Assembly: GCF_000764305.2 (NCBI RefSeq)
Contig: NW_025938989.1
Location: forward strand, 83,995 to 147,994
Direction: 5' to 3'
DNA length: 64,000 nucleotides
Origin: Hyalella azteca
Taxonomy: Eukaryota > Arthropoda > Malacostraca > Amphipoda > Hyalellidae
A model generated the notes under the pieces. The model was not told the DNA's origin, did no database searches, and saw only the letters and a list, made by a program, of their open reading frames with translations. Of the stretch, positions 23,935-36,992 are shown in pieces (the first letter of the stretch is position 1; every line of letters begins with the position of its first letter). The position numbers and the translations under genes were made by a program.

Positions 23935-24014
23935 GCTTATTATAGTGCTACATATAGTGATTAACTGCTTATTATAGTGCTGCATATAGTGATTAACTGC
24001 TTATTATAGTGCTA
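23935..24014. repeat. 32-bp tandem triplication
   Basis: Three copies, the last truncated, of a unit beginning GCTTATTATAGTGCTACATA. Almost no divergence, so it is recent. Confidence 0.93.
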
Positions 24015-24749
24015 CATTAGGTTCTCTAGTGCTAGGAGCTCCGAGAGCACGAAGCCTCTCCAGCAATGCAATGTCATTCCACGCACCCTAAGTCAAGAAA
24101 TCTTTTGTTTACTCGGACTTAATTTCACTCATGGAGGCGAGAACCAAGACTCTCTCTAACCCCTTGCGAGGCGCCATGCGAAGACCAATGCCATTCACAT
24201 CGAAGAATGGACCATTCATTTGGTTTTGTTCTGCAAAACATCGTGCCTTGTCGAAGCCAATAAATCGAAAAAGTTAATTGATGGCGGAGCAAATGCGTCA
24301 TTGTAAGCGGTTGCCCAAGACCGACCTCTGGCGTGGCCGAGACTTGCTTCTTGTCTTGTGGCTTCATCGGTCGCCGTCAAGCTGAGCTAAGCGAGATCGT
24401 AAAAAAAAGAGATGCATCCCTATTGAAACTGCAGGCGGTTACAGTCTATGCATGTATCAAAATATTACCAAAAAATCTGCAGCGATAAGAAATCAAAACT
24501 TAGTTCGTATTCTCTTTGTCTATCGGCCATTAACTTGTTTCTGGCGAGGTGCATCGTCAGTTTACGCCGTCCATTGTTCATTAAAATAACTATGCACAAA
24601 AAATAGTTGAAATCGAAGGTGTTATCAATATAATTCTTATTTGGCAGCGATAGCGCAATCCCAGCGTGTCTTTAAAAATCAATTATACGAGTCAAATTCG
24701 TGTCTGCTTACACACCTCAATGCAAAAACTATATGGGACGAACAAATGG
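24015..24749. other. non-coding DNA
   Basis: An 80-codon minus-strand frame (24125-24367) and a 48-codon plus-strand frame from the ATG at 24133 overlap. Neither is recognisable. No other feature. Confidence 0.4.
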
Positions 24750-25062
24750 CAGGCGAGAAAATTCAAATGCAACCTGCAGCCGCGAAGCCAGGTGGTCGGG
24801 CAAGCGAAACTGCAGACGAGAAAATTAGAGCGCAAACTGCAGTCACTATAGGCTAGGTAGTCGGGCAAGCGGACTGTAGACGAGAATATTTAAGTACAAA
24901 CTGCAAACGCTAGACTTGGTGGTCGGGCAAGCGGACTGGGACGAGAATATTCAAGTACAAACTGCAGTCACTATAGCCTAGGTAGTCGGGCTAACCGAAA
25001 CTGCGGACGAGAAAATTTAAGTACAATCTGCAGACGCTGGACTAGGTGGTCGGGCAAGCAAA
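24750..25062. repeat. roughly 66-bp tandem repeat, about five units
   Basis: Units share GACGAGAAAATT, AAACTGCAG, CTAGGTGGTCGGGCAAGC. Copies differ by small substitutions and a few indels. The two overlapping frames at 24641-24856 fall within it. Confidence 0.85.
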
Positions 25063-25761
25063 TCACCCGAGTTGTTGATCGGAAAAAGTAATCTTGTAGC
25101 GGCTGCCGTACAAGGCTTTGGCATCCGTCGCTTCGACGCTCGCAATTTGCTCAGCGAGGAAAACCGCATGCACGCGAGTAATAAAGTTCACCAAGCATTA
25201 CATTCGCATGTGAAACTGACCATGGTACATTAAGTAGGGCAGAAACGATTAATGCGGTCATGGATCTTCGTTATTTGGAACTTAGCTGGAACAGTTGGAG
25301 TTGTAGTTTTGACCGAGTGGTCAATATGGCGCTTTGGATTCAAACTAGAAAATTAAATGGAGGTGGTTTTTGGTGGTTTGGATATTAAAGGTGGTTTACT
25401 TAATCATGGGAAAGTAGGTATAAAAAAGGTAGATAATACCAATATTCATTCAATAAGCAGGATAAATACAGCAATGCCCTGTACAAGGTAACGAAATTAA
25501 ATTCTGATTACCATCAGATTAAAGAATTTAATTGAACATTAGAATAATCTAACACGTAAAATTAATCGAGAAAAAATACCGAAAGCACCCAGTTAAATAA
25601 GTTGTAATATATATATATACGGATTTCTAATTCGTTTATGTGGAATTATAAGATAGCATTACAAAATCGGCATTATAACCAGACATAAAAAAATTGTAGA
25701 AGATTCTTCACAGAATAAAACTCGCACACAGAAGATGGTTCCTTTAAATGATCGCACTTGG
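25063..25761. other. non-coding DNA
   Basis: A GC-rich patch at 25099-25176 lies between TTGTAG and GTAATA and is open in more than one frame, so it cannot be assigned a coding frame. The rest is AT-rich, including a TATATATATA run near 25610. Confidence 0.4.
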
Positions 25762-26041
25762 AGCCCCCCTTAATGTGCTAGTTAATGATCCCTCTTTGAG
25801 GTCCTCTTGATGCGCTATAGTTGTCTCCTAATGATCTGTCTTTAACTTTCGCTTGATGTGCTAGTTGCTTTTTAATGATATCTCTTAGGGCACTCTTTGA
25901 TTTGTTAGTTGTCTCCTAATGATCTCTCTTTAACTTCATTTGGATGTGCTAGTTGCCTTTTAATGATATCTCTTAGGGCACTCTTTGATGTGCTAGTTGT
26001 CTCCTGATGATCTCTCTTGAAGATCCTCTTGATGTGCTAGT
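25762..26041. repeat. roughly 45-bp repeat with about 90-bp higher order
   Basis: Motifs GATGTGCTAGTTG, TCCTAATGATCTCTCTTTAA and TTTAATGATATCTCTTAGGG alternate, so two half-unit types form a higher-order period of about 90 bases. Confidence 0.8.
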
Positions 26042-28796
26042 TTCATTCCGAGTGCCCATGCACACACAGTCTTTCGGGCCGTACGTGGTCAAGAGATTTA
26101 GGTGCCGTCGTCACAGTACAAACTCAAGTGAGCGCAGTACGAAGAAAAACAGCGGGATTTAGAGCGTTCGAGTTCAATGAGACATAAATTATTCACTTTT
26201 ATTGCCAGCTTGGGTGACTGTAAAAACTGGGACCCGAGCCATGGCGTATAGTCGTAAAACCAGCGGTGATATAGCAGATTTTGCAGGCAACGAGTCGTAT
26301 TTTTTAGTGTGTAACGTTAGACTGTATTCACCCTCTTGATTACATGAATGAGAAGATGTCTATTTTACAGCACAGATATGGGTTGCACTCTTTCTTACTT
26401 GCATTAAAAAACGTGAATTCAAATATTATGAAATTGCATGTGATTTGATTATCGTATCATTCTCTGGTACGCTGACGAATTAATTTCGTTGTTAGGATTG
26501 CGACAAACTAATTTCACTGTTGCATTTACGCCGAAACGTAATGTTCATGAATCTGATAAATTAAATTTTCTTGCATTTCATTAATAAATTAACAACACGG
26601 GAATATGGATATAGCGGAAATCTACGACTTCCCATGAGAATCATGAAAGTTGAATCTCTCAATAATCGGAAAATTTAAATAATTAAACTTGAAGAACAGG
26701 CAGGTTTGAACAAAATTTCGTGAAGATTCACCTCGGTGCTTATTCTGCATCATTAATTAAGTTACACAAAGAACGGCTGACAAAGTTTCTACTGCATAAT
26801 CATCTACTCCCAAGTACTGCACCAAAGGTAAATTTTCAAGTAAACTTCAAATGAGCATGACACATGTACCAGACAAACGATACACACCAATGACACACCT
26901 GTCTCAGGGGGCAGGTGTTTGTCAACAGGCATGTGCAGGTGAACGTAGGTGCAGTCTAGCGCCAGTTCTGCGCTGTGTCGCTGCCAATTAGCGCGACACC
27001 GCGCGGACGCTAAAGATAGAGCAGATCGTGAAGCAGCGCACGCTTTATGAGCCGTAGCAAGACGATGACCCATGTGATCAACGCTATAATAATTAGACGA
27101 GAGCCATGACTTTTGCAGACGTTTCATTCAAAGACGTGGCACTCGTAGCGACGTTCACGGGCACTAATAGCAACATCTATAGACCAGCTAAACGCTTCAT
27201 GTGCAAGAAAGCTTTTATTGAAGCACTATCTATGTTCAGTAGGTGGTTAAGAAAATTTAATATTGTTATGCTATGTTAATTCCGCTGTTCAGTTTAGAAA
27301 AGAGAACCATAAGTACTCTCAACACATTAGTAGTTTTCATTAAAAAATAAAAATATATTACGAACAGCCGATATTTTTAGAACATGTTCAAACTATAAAC
27401 TAAGAGAAACTCAATGATGGATAGTTGATGATTTCACCAGAGAATCGCATACTGAAGGAACAAATGTTTCGCTTTTAGGTTTCTCTATTTTGAATAATAT
27501 GCAGCTCAAAATTAAATATTAACGTGAGAGCTAGATTAACAGTTAACAAACACCGTGATACACAAGAGCAAAGAAAAACAAATTCGTCAAGTAGACGTTA
27601 CTACTGTAAACAAGAACACGAACATCGTAATGAGGATTAGTTGAGCTTATGCACGAGACTGTGCGTCGCGGTCGACGGCTTACAATGCTGTGCAGTAAAT
27701 TGCACTTCTTGCAGCACACATCATGTGGCTGACTGCCTTAACCTCTTCATGGGGCATTTCCGTGCACTAACTCGCACACTACAAAGAATAATGCTCAGTT
27801 CACGCTGATTAAGAGCTCTCGTAACGCCTGCTGAAAGGAGACAACTATTAGGCAAAAGTTACGGTGGAGTCTCTAAATCAACAATTTTATACTACATGTT
27901 CTGAAATTTTTTACGTTTTTTACATTCTATTATGGCTATCATAAGAGGACTTTTTTAAGAGAATGTGTAGAAAAATGTAGCTAAGCAAGTGACTTCCGCC
28001 CTGCTCAGCATAAACAGATCATTGATTGTTTCATTTGAACTGAGCGCGTAAGTGACTGCCACGCAGTCTCGTCCTCTTGACATCGTTTGACAATATTCGC
28101 TCATTCTGCATGACCTTTTCTGACATGAACTCCTTTGTTTTTTGCCGAAATTTGTTGGAAGTCTAGCATGATTGCAATTTTATTCAACCATTCCTAAAAA
28201 AATTCAGCTTGGGCCATTTTACTTTAAGGTCACAAGATACAAATGCAACCCTCGACCACCGGTCCAAAATAAACTCTTTTGTTTGCTATCGAGCTTTGCA
28301 TGGGAGTGGCACAGCTACCATCTCAGACCCTGATGGAGCTAAAGGTCTTCCAGGAACTCGAGCGAAAGAGCGAGTTATGGAGTAGCTATACAGTCTAACG
28401 TGACCGTGCATTAATTTACGATGATAGACATGACCAACTTATTTGCCTTTGTTGTGTTGAGGCACTGATAGGATAACACGTTTTTTCTTTGGTGGTCCTC
28501 GGTAAAGGAAATTTAAATGAGAAATAACGCTTTATCATTTTTCTTGGTCGTGAGATGCATTAAGAAACGAGAAAATTCAAGAGGACACTCGAAGATGCGT
28601 TTTGGTCTTTGCGAATACATATAATGCACAATATTAATCGAAAACACTTTACCCTTAATGAAAAGTGACAGTTGAAAACATATTTTCATAATTGTAATTT
28701 TGCGCTCAGAAATTAACTTCTTATCTTGTAAAGATTCCAACGATGATAGGGAAGAGGCACAACAAAAATTAGCATGACTTTAGCGAAAAGTGACAG
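26042..28796. other. non-coding DNA
   Basis: The 107-codon minus-strand frame at 26804-27127 crosses a GC-rich patch with the inverted pair CACCTGTC and GGCAGGTG but no protein family is visible. At 26204-26335 a plus-strand open stretch after TTGCCAG has no convincing donor. No transposon ends were found. Confidence 0.4.
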
Positions 28797-29050
28797 GAGG
28801 AAGAGTGGCTGTGTTGAAGAGTGGCTATGGGTAAGAGTGGCTATGGGCAAGAGTGGCTATGGGGAAGAGTGGCTATGGGGAAGAGTGGCTATGGGGAAGA
28901 ATGGCTATGGGGAAGAGTGGCTATGGGGAAGAGTGGCTATGGGGAAGAGTGGATATGGGGAAGAGTGGCTATGGAGAAGAGTGGCTATGGGGAAGAGTGG
29001 CTATGGGGAAGAGTGGCTATATGGGGAAGAGTGGCTATGGGGAAGAGTGT
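28797..29050. repeat. 16-bp minisatellite (GAAGAGTGGCTATGGG)n
   Basis: About 15 nearly identical units. Because 16 is not a multiple of three, all three plus-strand frames read the same cycle (GYGEEWLWGRVAMGKS). This explains the three overlapping 92-112 codon frames here, which are not genes. Confidence 0.97.
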
Positions 29051-30652
29051 AGCCACTTCAACGCAAGACAGCAGACGACGAATACCCTGGTATTTGGCGA
29101 CGTCTTCACGCACAAAGACGCTCTTCAAGACGATGTTGGACACAAGTATTTATTTATGAGCTCGTCGTGAAAGCGTACAATGATCGTGAAGTCATATCGC
29201 AACATATAAAAACGTTAAAATGAATCTTCACGAAGTAGAGTAATTGGATTTTTTTCTTGATGACAGTCAAGCATCTTTCAACTTGTGTGTACCGAAAAAT
29301 CTGATTGTTAAGATTGAAAAAATATAAAATCTCGATTTGGATTTGAACTTCCATGTTCATGTACTCGAGAGTATAATAGTTAAAGATTTAAAGTAAATGT
29401 TAGAGTGTTATTCAGTAGTGACACAATCCATTCGAAAAATGAGACCATCGCCGTGAGTTGAATTTATACATGAAAATGTCGCCTTATCTACATTTCTTAC
29501 ATTATACAACAATTGAGATACGAGACAGAAGTTTACCTCATATTTATTCAACTTTAGTAGTAATTTCAAAGTTCTTTATAACGTAAAATTACGTATTACC
29601 GCACTCTGGAGAAAAAATAGTAAAAAGTATTATTAAATTGTCCCAATCGAAGATAATTTAGTTAACAAGTGTAGAGGATTAAAGAATCGTATTAAAGGTT
29701 CAAGTTATCATGCAGTTGGACGCTACAGGCTTTAAATTAAATGAAATTTTACAATGTGAGTTAAATAAAATACAGGGCAAAGCAAAACTCACATCAGTTA
29801 GGCACAGAAAGTAAGCAGAAGAAGCTGTGACAGCGACAACAGCGTGCCGTCGAGATGGCTGCATTGGCGAAGAGCTCGCATTCTAGAAGATCTCCCATAG
29901 CTCAGAATATGCGAAGAACGCCGCCGTTTTTGCAAGATTTCGCCTGGCAGTGCAATGAATGCAGTGTCTGTACGTAGAAAGCAGAGCCGTATCAGCGCTG
30001 GCCGACCGTAATACGCCTGTAAACCACCTATAATTTCAACAGTATGAGCATGACAGTCACGCAAGTTTTCATGGCACGCGCAAGCCGCTGCGATTTAATC
30101 ACGGTTATCAGGTAAATCTCAATGCTCGTCGCCAATCCGAGTCCAAATCTACCGTTTATTGGACTCCAACGCACACGTTTACGGCCAATTGGAGCCGTTT
30201 TTACGCCGTGATGTGTTGTAGGCAAATGTGTTGATGCGGTTGATGAAAGTTAGGCATCCCAATCACGGTGAGGGACCAGCATTCTTTGCATCATTTAATT
30301 AATAAAATATATTTTATACGAAACATAACGATACTATATGAGAATTAACTCGAATTTTCTAATATTTAGGGAAAAAAATGTTTAAGTATGAATTATTTCA
30401 GTTACAATGTAGACTGTTCAAGCTGCACAATGATCGTACAACTCATGAGTAAAATATTGATTTTTATAAATATATCAATGCACCTTTTTAGGAGAATTTT
30501 AGCTGTCGAATAGAGTTAATCGACAACGAGAAAGAATTTAATCCTCTGCTGTGGTCAGCGACACAAGCATCGTTTCGTCGAACGACGGCATTTGCGTTTC
30601 TTATCGTAAATGTAGTACAGAGCGCAGATTAGTGCAGGCCACTTGCGAGGCT
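29051..30652. other. non-coding DNA
   Basis: Minus-strand frames at 29798-30064 and 30028-30225 sit in a GC-richer patch and overlap in different frames. No domain is recognised. Confidence 0.4.
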
Positions 30653-31050
30653 ACAACCATTGTAGTAACACTACCACTCTGGGGCAACTACCATTGTAGT
30701 AACACTATACTACCAAAATAAGGGCAACTACCTTTGTAGTAACACTACGACACTGGGGCAACTACCATTGTAGTAACACTACCGCAATGGGGCAACTACC
30801 ATTGTAGTAACACTACACTACCACAATGGGGGCAACTACCATTCTAGTAACACTACCACACTGGGGTAGCTAATATAGGAGCAACACTACGACGACGGAG
30901 CAACAACCATTGAGGAAACACTCCCACAAAGGGCCGACAATCTTTGGAACAATACGATCACAATGGAGTAGCAATCATTGAAGCAACACATCACCAATGG
31001 AGTAACAACCATTGCAGCATATACCATCGCAGCAACAACTATTGGAGGAA
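30653..31050. repeat. roughly 34-bp minisatellite (CAACTACCATTGTAGTAACA)
   Basis: Units share GGGGCAACTACCATTGTAG and TAACACTACCACA. Sequence regularity is high until about 30860, then it degrades (CAACCATTGAGGAAACAC, CAATCATTGAAGCAACA). CTACCATTGTAG is self-complementary. Confidence 0.88.
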
Positions 31051-33301
31051 CAACATATTGGACCGCACCTAATCAAGATTAGACGGTTAGCAGAGAGGGG
31101 CCCTCTCGCGGTAGCTTTAGTGCCCAATGGCATCTTATCTCGAGCTTTCACGTAACGGGCTTCTTTTGAACACTCCGACATTTAACGCTTCTTTGTGTAT
31201 TTTGGCGCTTACTTTTATGTAACGAGCACGACGGATATTGCCGTATCATGAAAAGCTTAAGTTAAGACCAGAAAGACACGAGCTCGAAAAGAAACATGAA
31301 CTAACGAGACAAAAATCAGTAGTGCCAAAGAAATTACTAGTTACATTGGATTGAAGTGCGTGTCCGACAGCGCCAGGCCAGCCGGAAAAAAAACCCTTGG
31401 TCAGGTGATGCTGATATATTGGGACAGAATTACTGCTTCGGCAACTGTAATGTTTCTTGCCTGTCAAGTCGTTCCTATAGATGCAGGGAGAGAAGTGGGC
31501 TTCTTAGCTTAGTGCGCACGAGAGGCGGGAAAATGGTTTGCTTAGGACAAAGTGAGGTTTATGTCTCAAGATCAACTGTGCAGCAAAACTGCCATTGAGG
31601 TCAATGTCCCGTGATGGCATTTCAACGTTGACCTGTCCTTGAAGCGCAGTTATTTGCGGCCTGCAATGACTCAACTTTTGCTGATGTGTCACAATAATTA
31701 TCAAATTTGTCGAGTGTTTTAGCTGACAATATAAGCAGTCCAAAGAAATGTAATATTTGTTTCCAGCTAACACATGATTACAGTTTTGTTAGAGGTAAAG
31801 CTTTTTTCTAACTAAAGTTTCTTATTTCAAAGTATCTTGCACCGGTTAAACTACAATTTGTTACTAATAGCATACATTACCGAGAAATGAGTTGATAATC
31901 CAAACATCTTCAGCTATCAGTGGACTGACACTGCCGGTAATAATATTATGCTTTGAACCTGTCATTAGCTAGGCTAGACAGGTTCAACCAGCAGATAAAA
32001 CTGTTCTGTATTCTCTCTAAATATATCTGTGAGAGCTGTCGCACGATGCCAAAAATAATGAGGTATTCACGCATGCGGCCGAGCTCGACTCGTCTCCCCG
32101 AAAAGAAGGAACGCCCTCTGGCGGCCACTGAGTCCGTAGGCGTCGTTCGCCAGCCATTAAAATTGGGAGGAAAGTTGGCACGAAAACTAACATTTCGAAA
32201 AGATTCATGAGAGAAATCTAACTTTGAGAAACATTGCGAGTGTAAGTGTCACATCAAAATGGAGGAAAGAATTGTTCATAAATAAAAATAGGGAGATTCT
32301 TCGTCGCGTTGCAGTTTGGCTTGGGCAATAAATATTGCAAGACGGGTATAAAAATTGCTATTAAAGTTTTACCACTGCAAATAAAATTTGATACCATGTC
32401 AAACCGACGCTCCTTCCACTGAACCGAATAATTCAAATAGACGAAAAATTTAAAAGGGTTTCAATTAAGTGTACAAATATCCAGAAACTGAACTCGTGAG
32501 AGGACGATGTCTTAGACAATTATAGAGCCGTACGTATATTGTCCCAATTGAACTTGCTAACGGCAGTATTAAAAGGTATAAAATATGAAAATACCGATGA
32601 ACACGTTCAGGTACACCATTCCATGTCTGTTGTTAATGATATTCTGATAGAAGCAGTAAAGCAATGGCCCGAACAATAACCATGCTCACATTGAACATGC
32701 TCACGAACATGCATGGTGGTCAATTTCAATAAATAGAATATAACGGTTTCAAAGTATAGCAATTTTTTCGGCGAGCCATTGCGTATTTCGTTAAGTCTGT
32801 ACGTTTTTTAATGCACTCCTATAACCAACTGACAAATCTCAAACTAACCCGTAAAGTAGACGAACTAACACCGGGAAAAGCAATGTATTAGTAATGTACT
32901 CAATATGCCATAGCCCGCATATGCAAACTCAAATGCACAATAATAACAATGCAAACTCAAATACACAACAATAATTTCAAAATTTCGTTAACGCGTTTGA
33001 GGGACGAATTCAAGACTATAAAATAAATGAATGCCCCCCGTCGATCTCATAAATGTTGCAAGTTTTCATTGCAGTGCCGATTACGCAAAACTATTCAATG
33101 CATGGAATAGTTTATAAAAGTTCTTGGCCACCTCATGTCATTGTAAAAAACGAGAATGAAAAAACTAAATGAAAGAATAATTTAACTATAAAAAGCATCA
33201 ATTCTAATTCTAGAAATAGTTTACTCATTTTGGCTAGTGTATGTAACGAAATCCTGGATATGATTGAGTGGATGATACGAGCTCCATAACTTAACTATAA
33301 C
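31051..33301. other. non-coding DNA with a possible CTCF-type site
   Basis: Overlapping frames on both strands at 31246-31773 and 31946-32210 have no recognised family. A GC-rich patch at 32040-32160 holds the CTCF-like motif listed separately. Confidence 0.4.
32112..32124 (-). promoter_or_regulatory. CTCF-like motif
   Basis: The minus strand reads CCGCCAGAGGGCG, which fits the animal CTCF core (CCNNNAGNNGGC) well. A 13-base match in 64 kb can occur by chance, and no binding data are available. Confidence 0.25.
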
Positions 33302-33497
33302 CAGAGCTGGGCAGCGCTACTTTGAAATGTAGCGGCCGCTACCGCTACCGCTACCGCTACATGCTCTAAATGTAACGGACGCTACCGCTACCGCTAAATG
33401 CTCTAAATGTAACGGACGCTACCGCTACCGCTACAATTGCTTAAATGTAGCGCCGCTACCGCTACCGCTACATGTAGCGCGCTACTGCCCACCTCGG
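33302..33497. mobile_element. 196-bp hAT-type MITE with perfect 8-bp target duplication
   Basis: The ends read CAGAGCTGGGCAG and, on the opposite strand, CCGAGGTGGGCAG. ACTATAAC flanks both sides exactly (33294-33301 and 33498-33505), the 8-bp duplication typical of hAT elements. The interior is made almost entirely of GCTACC hexamers broken by ATGCTCTAAATGTAACGGAC-type spacers, plus GTAGCG complements. There is no coding capacity, so it must have been moved by an hAT transposase encoded elsewhere. Confidence 0.88.
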
Positions 33498-33946
33498 ACT
33501 ATAACTATAACTTAACTATAACTTCCCAGCCTGTGATGAAGGCCCATGCGCTCGAACTTCTTGCCTCTGCTCACGCAAGGATCAGCACCTGCTGAGATGC
33601 GTCACGTGGCGCAGAGTGTGCGTTATTGAGACGTAACGAGCGTCGTGGGGCCGACGAGTGACGTCAAAAAATTGCTGTGGTTGCAGTGAACAAATCACAG
33701 CAGGTGGAGGAGTCCTCGAGCACCTGATCTACTTTGCAGAAATATTGCAAGCGACCACAACTCGAACCAATCGTTCATCACTGAGATCCATAAGCTGAGC
33801 TCAGATGAGCAATTTTGTCTGTCTTGCCGTGACAATTCTTTTGGAGTTAATATCTATGTTACATATGAAATTAATCTTGTTAACTTACGCTTTAGGGAGA
33901 TCGGATAAATTTCGGTGACGTCATTGTGTTGAAATCACCAAAATGT
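33498..33946. other. non-coding DNA
   Basis: A GC-richer patch (33540-33740) has no recognisable frame. AACTATAACTTAACTATAACT at the left edge is a small repeat into which the MITE inserted. Confidence 0.45.
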
Positions 33947-34096
33947 AAAAAAATATAACTCAGTACTCACTGCAGTGAGTGACAGCGAGCGCATTTTCTC
34001 GTCGACGAAAACTTGAGGTCACGGACAGACGGACGGACGGACATAGCGAGCACAATAGTGCATTTTTTCCATAATTGAGAAAATGCGCTAAAAATA
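33947..34096 (-). repeat. hairpin-rich CCGT-core interspersed repeat, copy 2
   Basis: A reverse-strand copy of the family at 6911. All parts are intact: GCGCATTTTCTC and GAGAAAATGCGC arms, the GCACTATTGTGC hairpin, the TTTTCGTCGACGAGAAAA near-palindrome and the ACTCACTGCAGTGAGT palindrome, ending in TTATATTTTTTT. The tetranucleotide run is the shorter version. Confidence 0.85.
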
Positions 34097-35382
34097 AAAG
34101 CGGTGATAAAACAATGAGCAATTGATGTCAAGAGAAATGCGAAAACTTTACAATTTTTCAGCTCATTAACATCCGAACCAAACATATTAAAATGCCAGCA
34201 ATATATTAAGTTGAACTGAAATATTCAGTGGTGAAAAAATATTAGCTAACCCTAACATGTTTCGGCCAAAATTAGTCCGATGAACCGATGAACAAACAAA
34301 CATCTTCCACAGGCAGTGGCGTTGATTGGCTAGCAACAGCAACGTTCGCAAAAAATGCCTCGGTTGACATGACGTATCAGTGGGCATCTTCTTGCGCGTC
34401 AACACGCCACACCACCCCTGGCAACACCCCCCCTGGCAACACCCCCCCTGGCAGCGCGACCACTCGGCCAATTCTCAGTGAGTTTTTCGTCGTTTCACGA
34501 GCAAACTTGCGATACTTGCCTACAAAAAAACGGCCGCACACCACTGACTCTCCAAAACTTAAATGTAAGGGGCTCTTGGTACAACAGAGTTCTCAACATT
34601 TGGTCAAGAGAGAAAATTTTTTCCACCGAAGATTCATAGAATTTGTTACGCGCCAAGTCATCCAATTGTTTTTAGATCAGTGACCTTCTGAGAGAGCTTT
34701 TGATTGCCCATCGGCTGCAAGCTCCAGAAATATGAGGTCAACAATCATCAATAATATGATAAGCATTTAGACGAATGTTAGACGATAGAAAAACATTCGT
34801 CATTAGATAGACGAATGTTTTCATGTTAAGAACGGATTCATTTTAATAAGACTCTTCGAAGAACATTTGCAAAACGTTTCCGCATTTAAGCAGCAAAAGT
34901 GGTTAATCTTTAGCTTCACGGGTCACAAAATTAAACGTATTACTTCATTAATTTTTTGAACGGAAAACGACAGTGAGTACCTATATCTGGTCCACGCAGA
35001 AGGATGACTCTGTGGAGCCAATCATTCCGTTCCACATGATTATTTTACTCGTGGATAAGTTAAGGGCTTTTATAAACGACATAAAGCTTTCGATCACGAT
35101 CAGAATTTGTGGACAGATACCATAAGGTCTAGTATTAGTGAAAGATGTAGTGAATCGAGGAATGTTACGGAGTTAAATATTTAACGATGAGACCACAAGG
35201 ATGTGTCCAGCACGGCTGAGTAGAGGGCGTGTTTACCAAGTAGACTTTCTGTTGAAAGAGGTTATGACAGGCGCCCGGTACACTTTAATGCGCTATTGTT
35301 AATGGGGTTACTCAGGCCGGAGTAAATAACGAACTCTTGCCAACTGGGACGACCTCTTGACGTGCCACTCATAAGTACTCAC
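34097..35382. other. non-coding DNA
   Basis: A 131-codon plus-strand frame (34288-34683) spans a small 15-bp repeat at 34412-34455 that encodes TPPGN units. No domain is recognised and its remaining content is not distinctive. Near 34760-34820 GACGAATGTT recurs three times. Confidence 0.4.
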
Positions 35383-35511
35383 CCACCGCCTCTCAGGCCG
35401 CTGGGTCCAAGGCCCGGACTGTGAAATGAGCGTGACAACCTCTTGGCCCGTCCAAGTGACGCAGAACAAACAAAACAACGTGGTACGAGACCCCATCCAA
35501 TACTTTGGCAT
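35383..35511 (-). CDS. candidate first coding exon with possible signal peptide
   Basis: On the minus strand an ATG at 35511 opens a 43-codon frame that runs exactly to a near-perfect donor, TGG followed by GTGAGTAC, at a codon boundary. The protein starts MPKYWMGSRTTLFCLFCVTW, a short polar start then a hydrophobic Leu/Phe/Cys/Val run like a weak signal peptide. It continues TGQEVVTLISQSGPWTQRP. An in-frame TGA sits directly before the ATG. No following exon could be linked and no family is recognised. Confidence 0.25.
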
Positions 35512-36992
35512 TCAACATTTCCCACAGTTTTTATAACGAATTTAAATTAACATCAATTAACATTGTCTGATATTGATACAGTCGACCTTATAATACAACA
35601 AAATAACATAATATTCCTATCCGTTAGAAGAGAGTAGTGCGATGGTGAATGTGGGTTGAGAAGCTTATTTTTTAGTGACTAATTGGCATAAAATTCATTT
35701 AATGATATAAATCGTAGGATGCACGTTCAAGCTTGAAAATAACACTAAAAAAGAGTGAAGGAGTTATTGGCAAATACTTGCTTTACAGATACAATAATTT
35801 CGCCGCACAGAAGTGATAACTCAGTCCTATAGTAGTGCACACGCGCGTGACTTGTGCTGGCATGAACCACACGTATACCTTCACGCAACCTGACTGATGG
35901 TCGCCGCATGCCTTAAAAGAACCATACGTATATAGTATTAAAAGAATGCCACAGGAGAAGGCGCCATGAGTTTCTCTAGCGACATGAGGAGAGCAGTTAA
36001 TGACTGCAAGTACCCACCATGAATCATGGCTGCAGACAAGAAACTTCAAGACAAGCTTAAAAAAATGAGCAGTCGTCGCAGTACTGTCGCCTACTTAAAA
36101 ACTACTCGCAAAAGACGAAGATGTTTGCTCTGTATATTTGTGCGCTGCAGTCAAACACTGCACTTGTCTGCGGCTGTAAATAGCATGGCGGGACATCGAG
36201 CAGACTCCTGAGAGCAGACTCTATGGTCCACTGCTTTATGACCTAACATCCAATTGAACAAAACTGAATTGGGATTTTAGTCCAAAAATTATGTAATAAA
36301 TTTGCTAATTTGTCAGATGCGGTGAGAATAACAATTTCTACATCGCTGCCAAAAAATATACATCTGAATCTTTAATTAACGCCATGTTTGTTCCAGCTTG
36401 CTTGTGTCACGTGTTTCGCGATTTGATCAAAACAATCACGAAGATTAATAGAAGGCGATGACTAAATTTGCACTAAAATTCATGAGGATACAAAGAAACA
36501 GAAATACAGGAGGGCAAAAAGTAAAATACTTTTAGTAAATCACTATCAAACTTAAGTACTAAACAATCAAGCGGACAGCTAATATGGGCAAAATTATCGC
36601 AACTTTTTTTCAATTTTAATACCTAAGTTCCTATAAGACTTATCAATTTGGGCTCACGGTTTAGATAATTTACACTACCGAATTACCAATATATTTGCGG
36701 AAAATGTCCCGACCAACTTAATTTGAAATCCAGCATATTTCTGTAACTCTTTTCTTCAATAGTTACACTCAGTATCTCAGTTCTAATCTCCAGCACCCAG
36801 ATTTTCTAGAAGAAAGGTCAAATAAAAATTTAAGCTAACAAGACTCGAAGCAAACAGGCACTCAGGCGCTGCAAACACGCGCCACTAAACCTGCAAACAT
36901 TCTCGATCTCTTTCAAGTCGTCGACGAAACTTGTATCCCGAGCGGCGCGAGCCACGGAACTTATTCAAACACTGGAACGACCTGAGCGCTCT
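35512..36992. other. non-coding DNA
   Basis: Frames at 35783-36049 (minus) and 36026-36211 (plus) overlap. The plus frame has a reasonable ATG context and starts MAADKKLQDKLKKMSSRRST, but ends without a donor or a recognised family. The remainder is AT-rich. Confidence 0.4.

Noticed and set aside
25099..25176. GC-rich block between TTGTAG and GTAATA as an exon
   Set aside because: It is open in more than one frame with no preferred coding frame, and both splice sites are weak.
28774..29170. Three overlapping frames with GYGEEWLWGRVAMGKS repeats
   Set aside because: A 16-bp tandem unit without stops gives the same repeated translation in all three frames.
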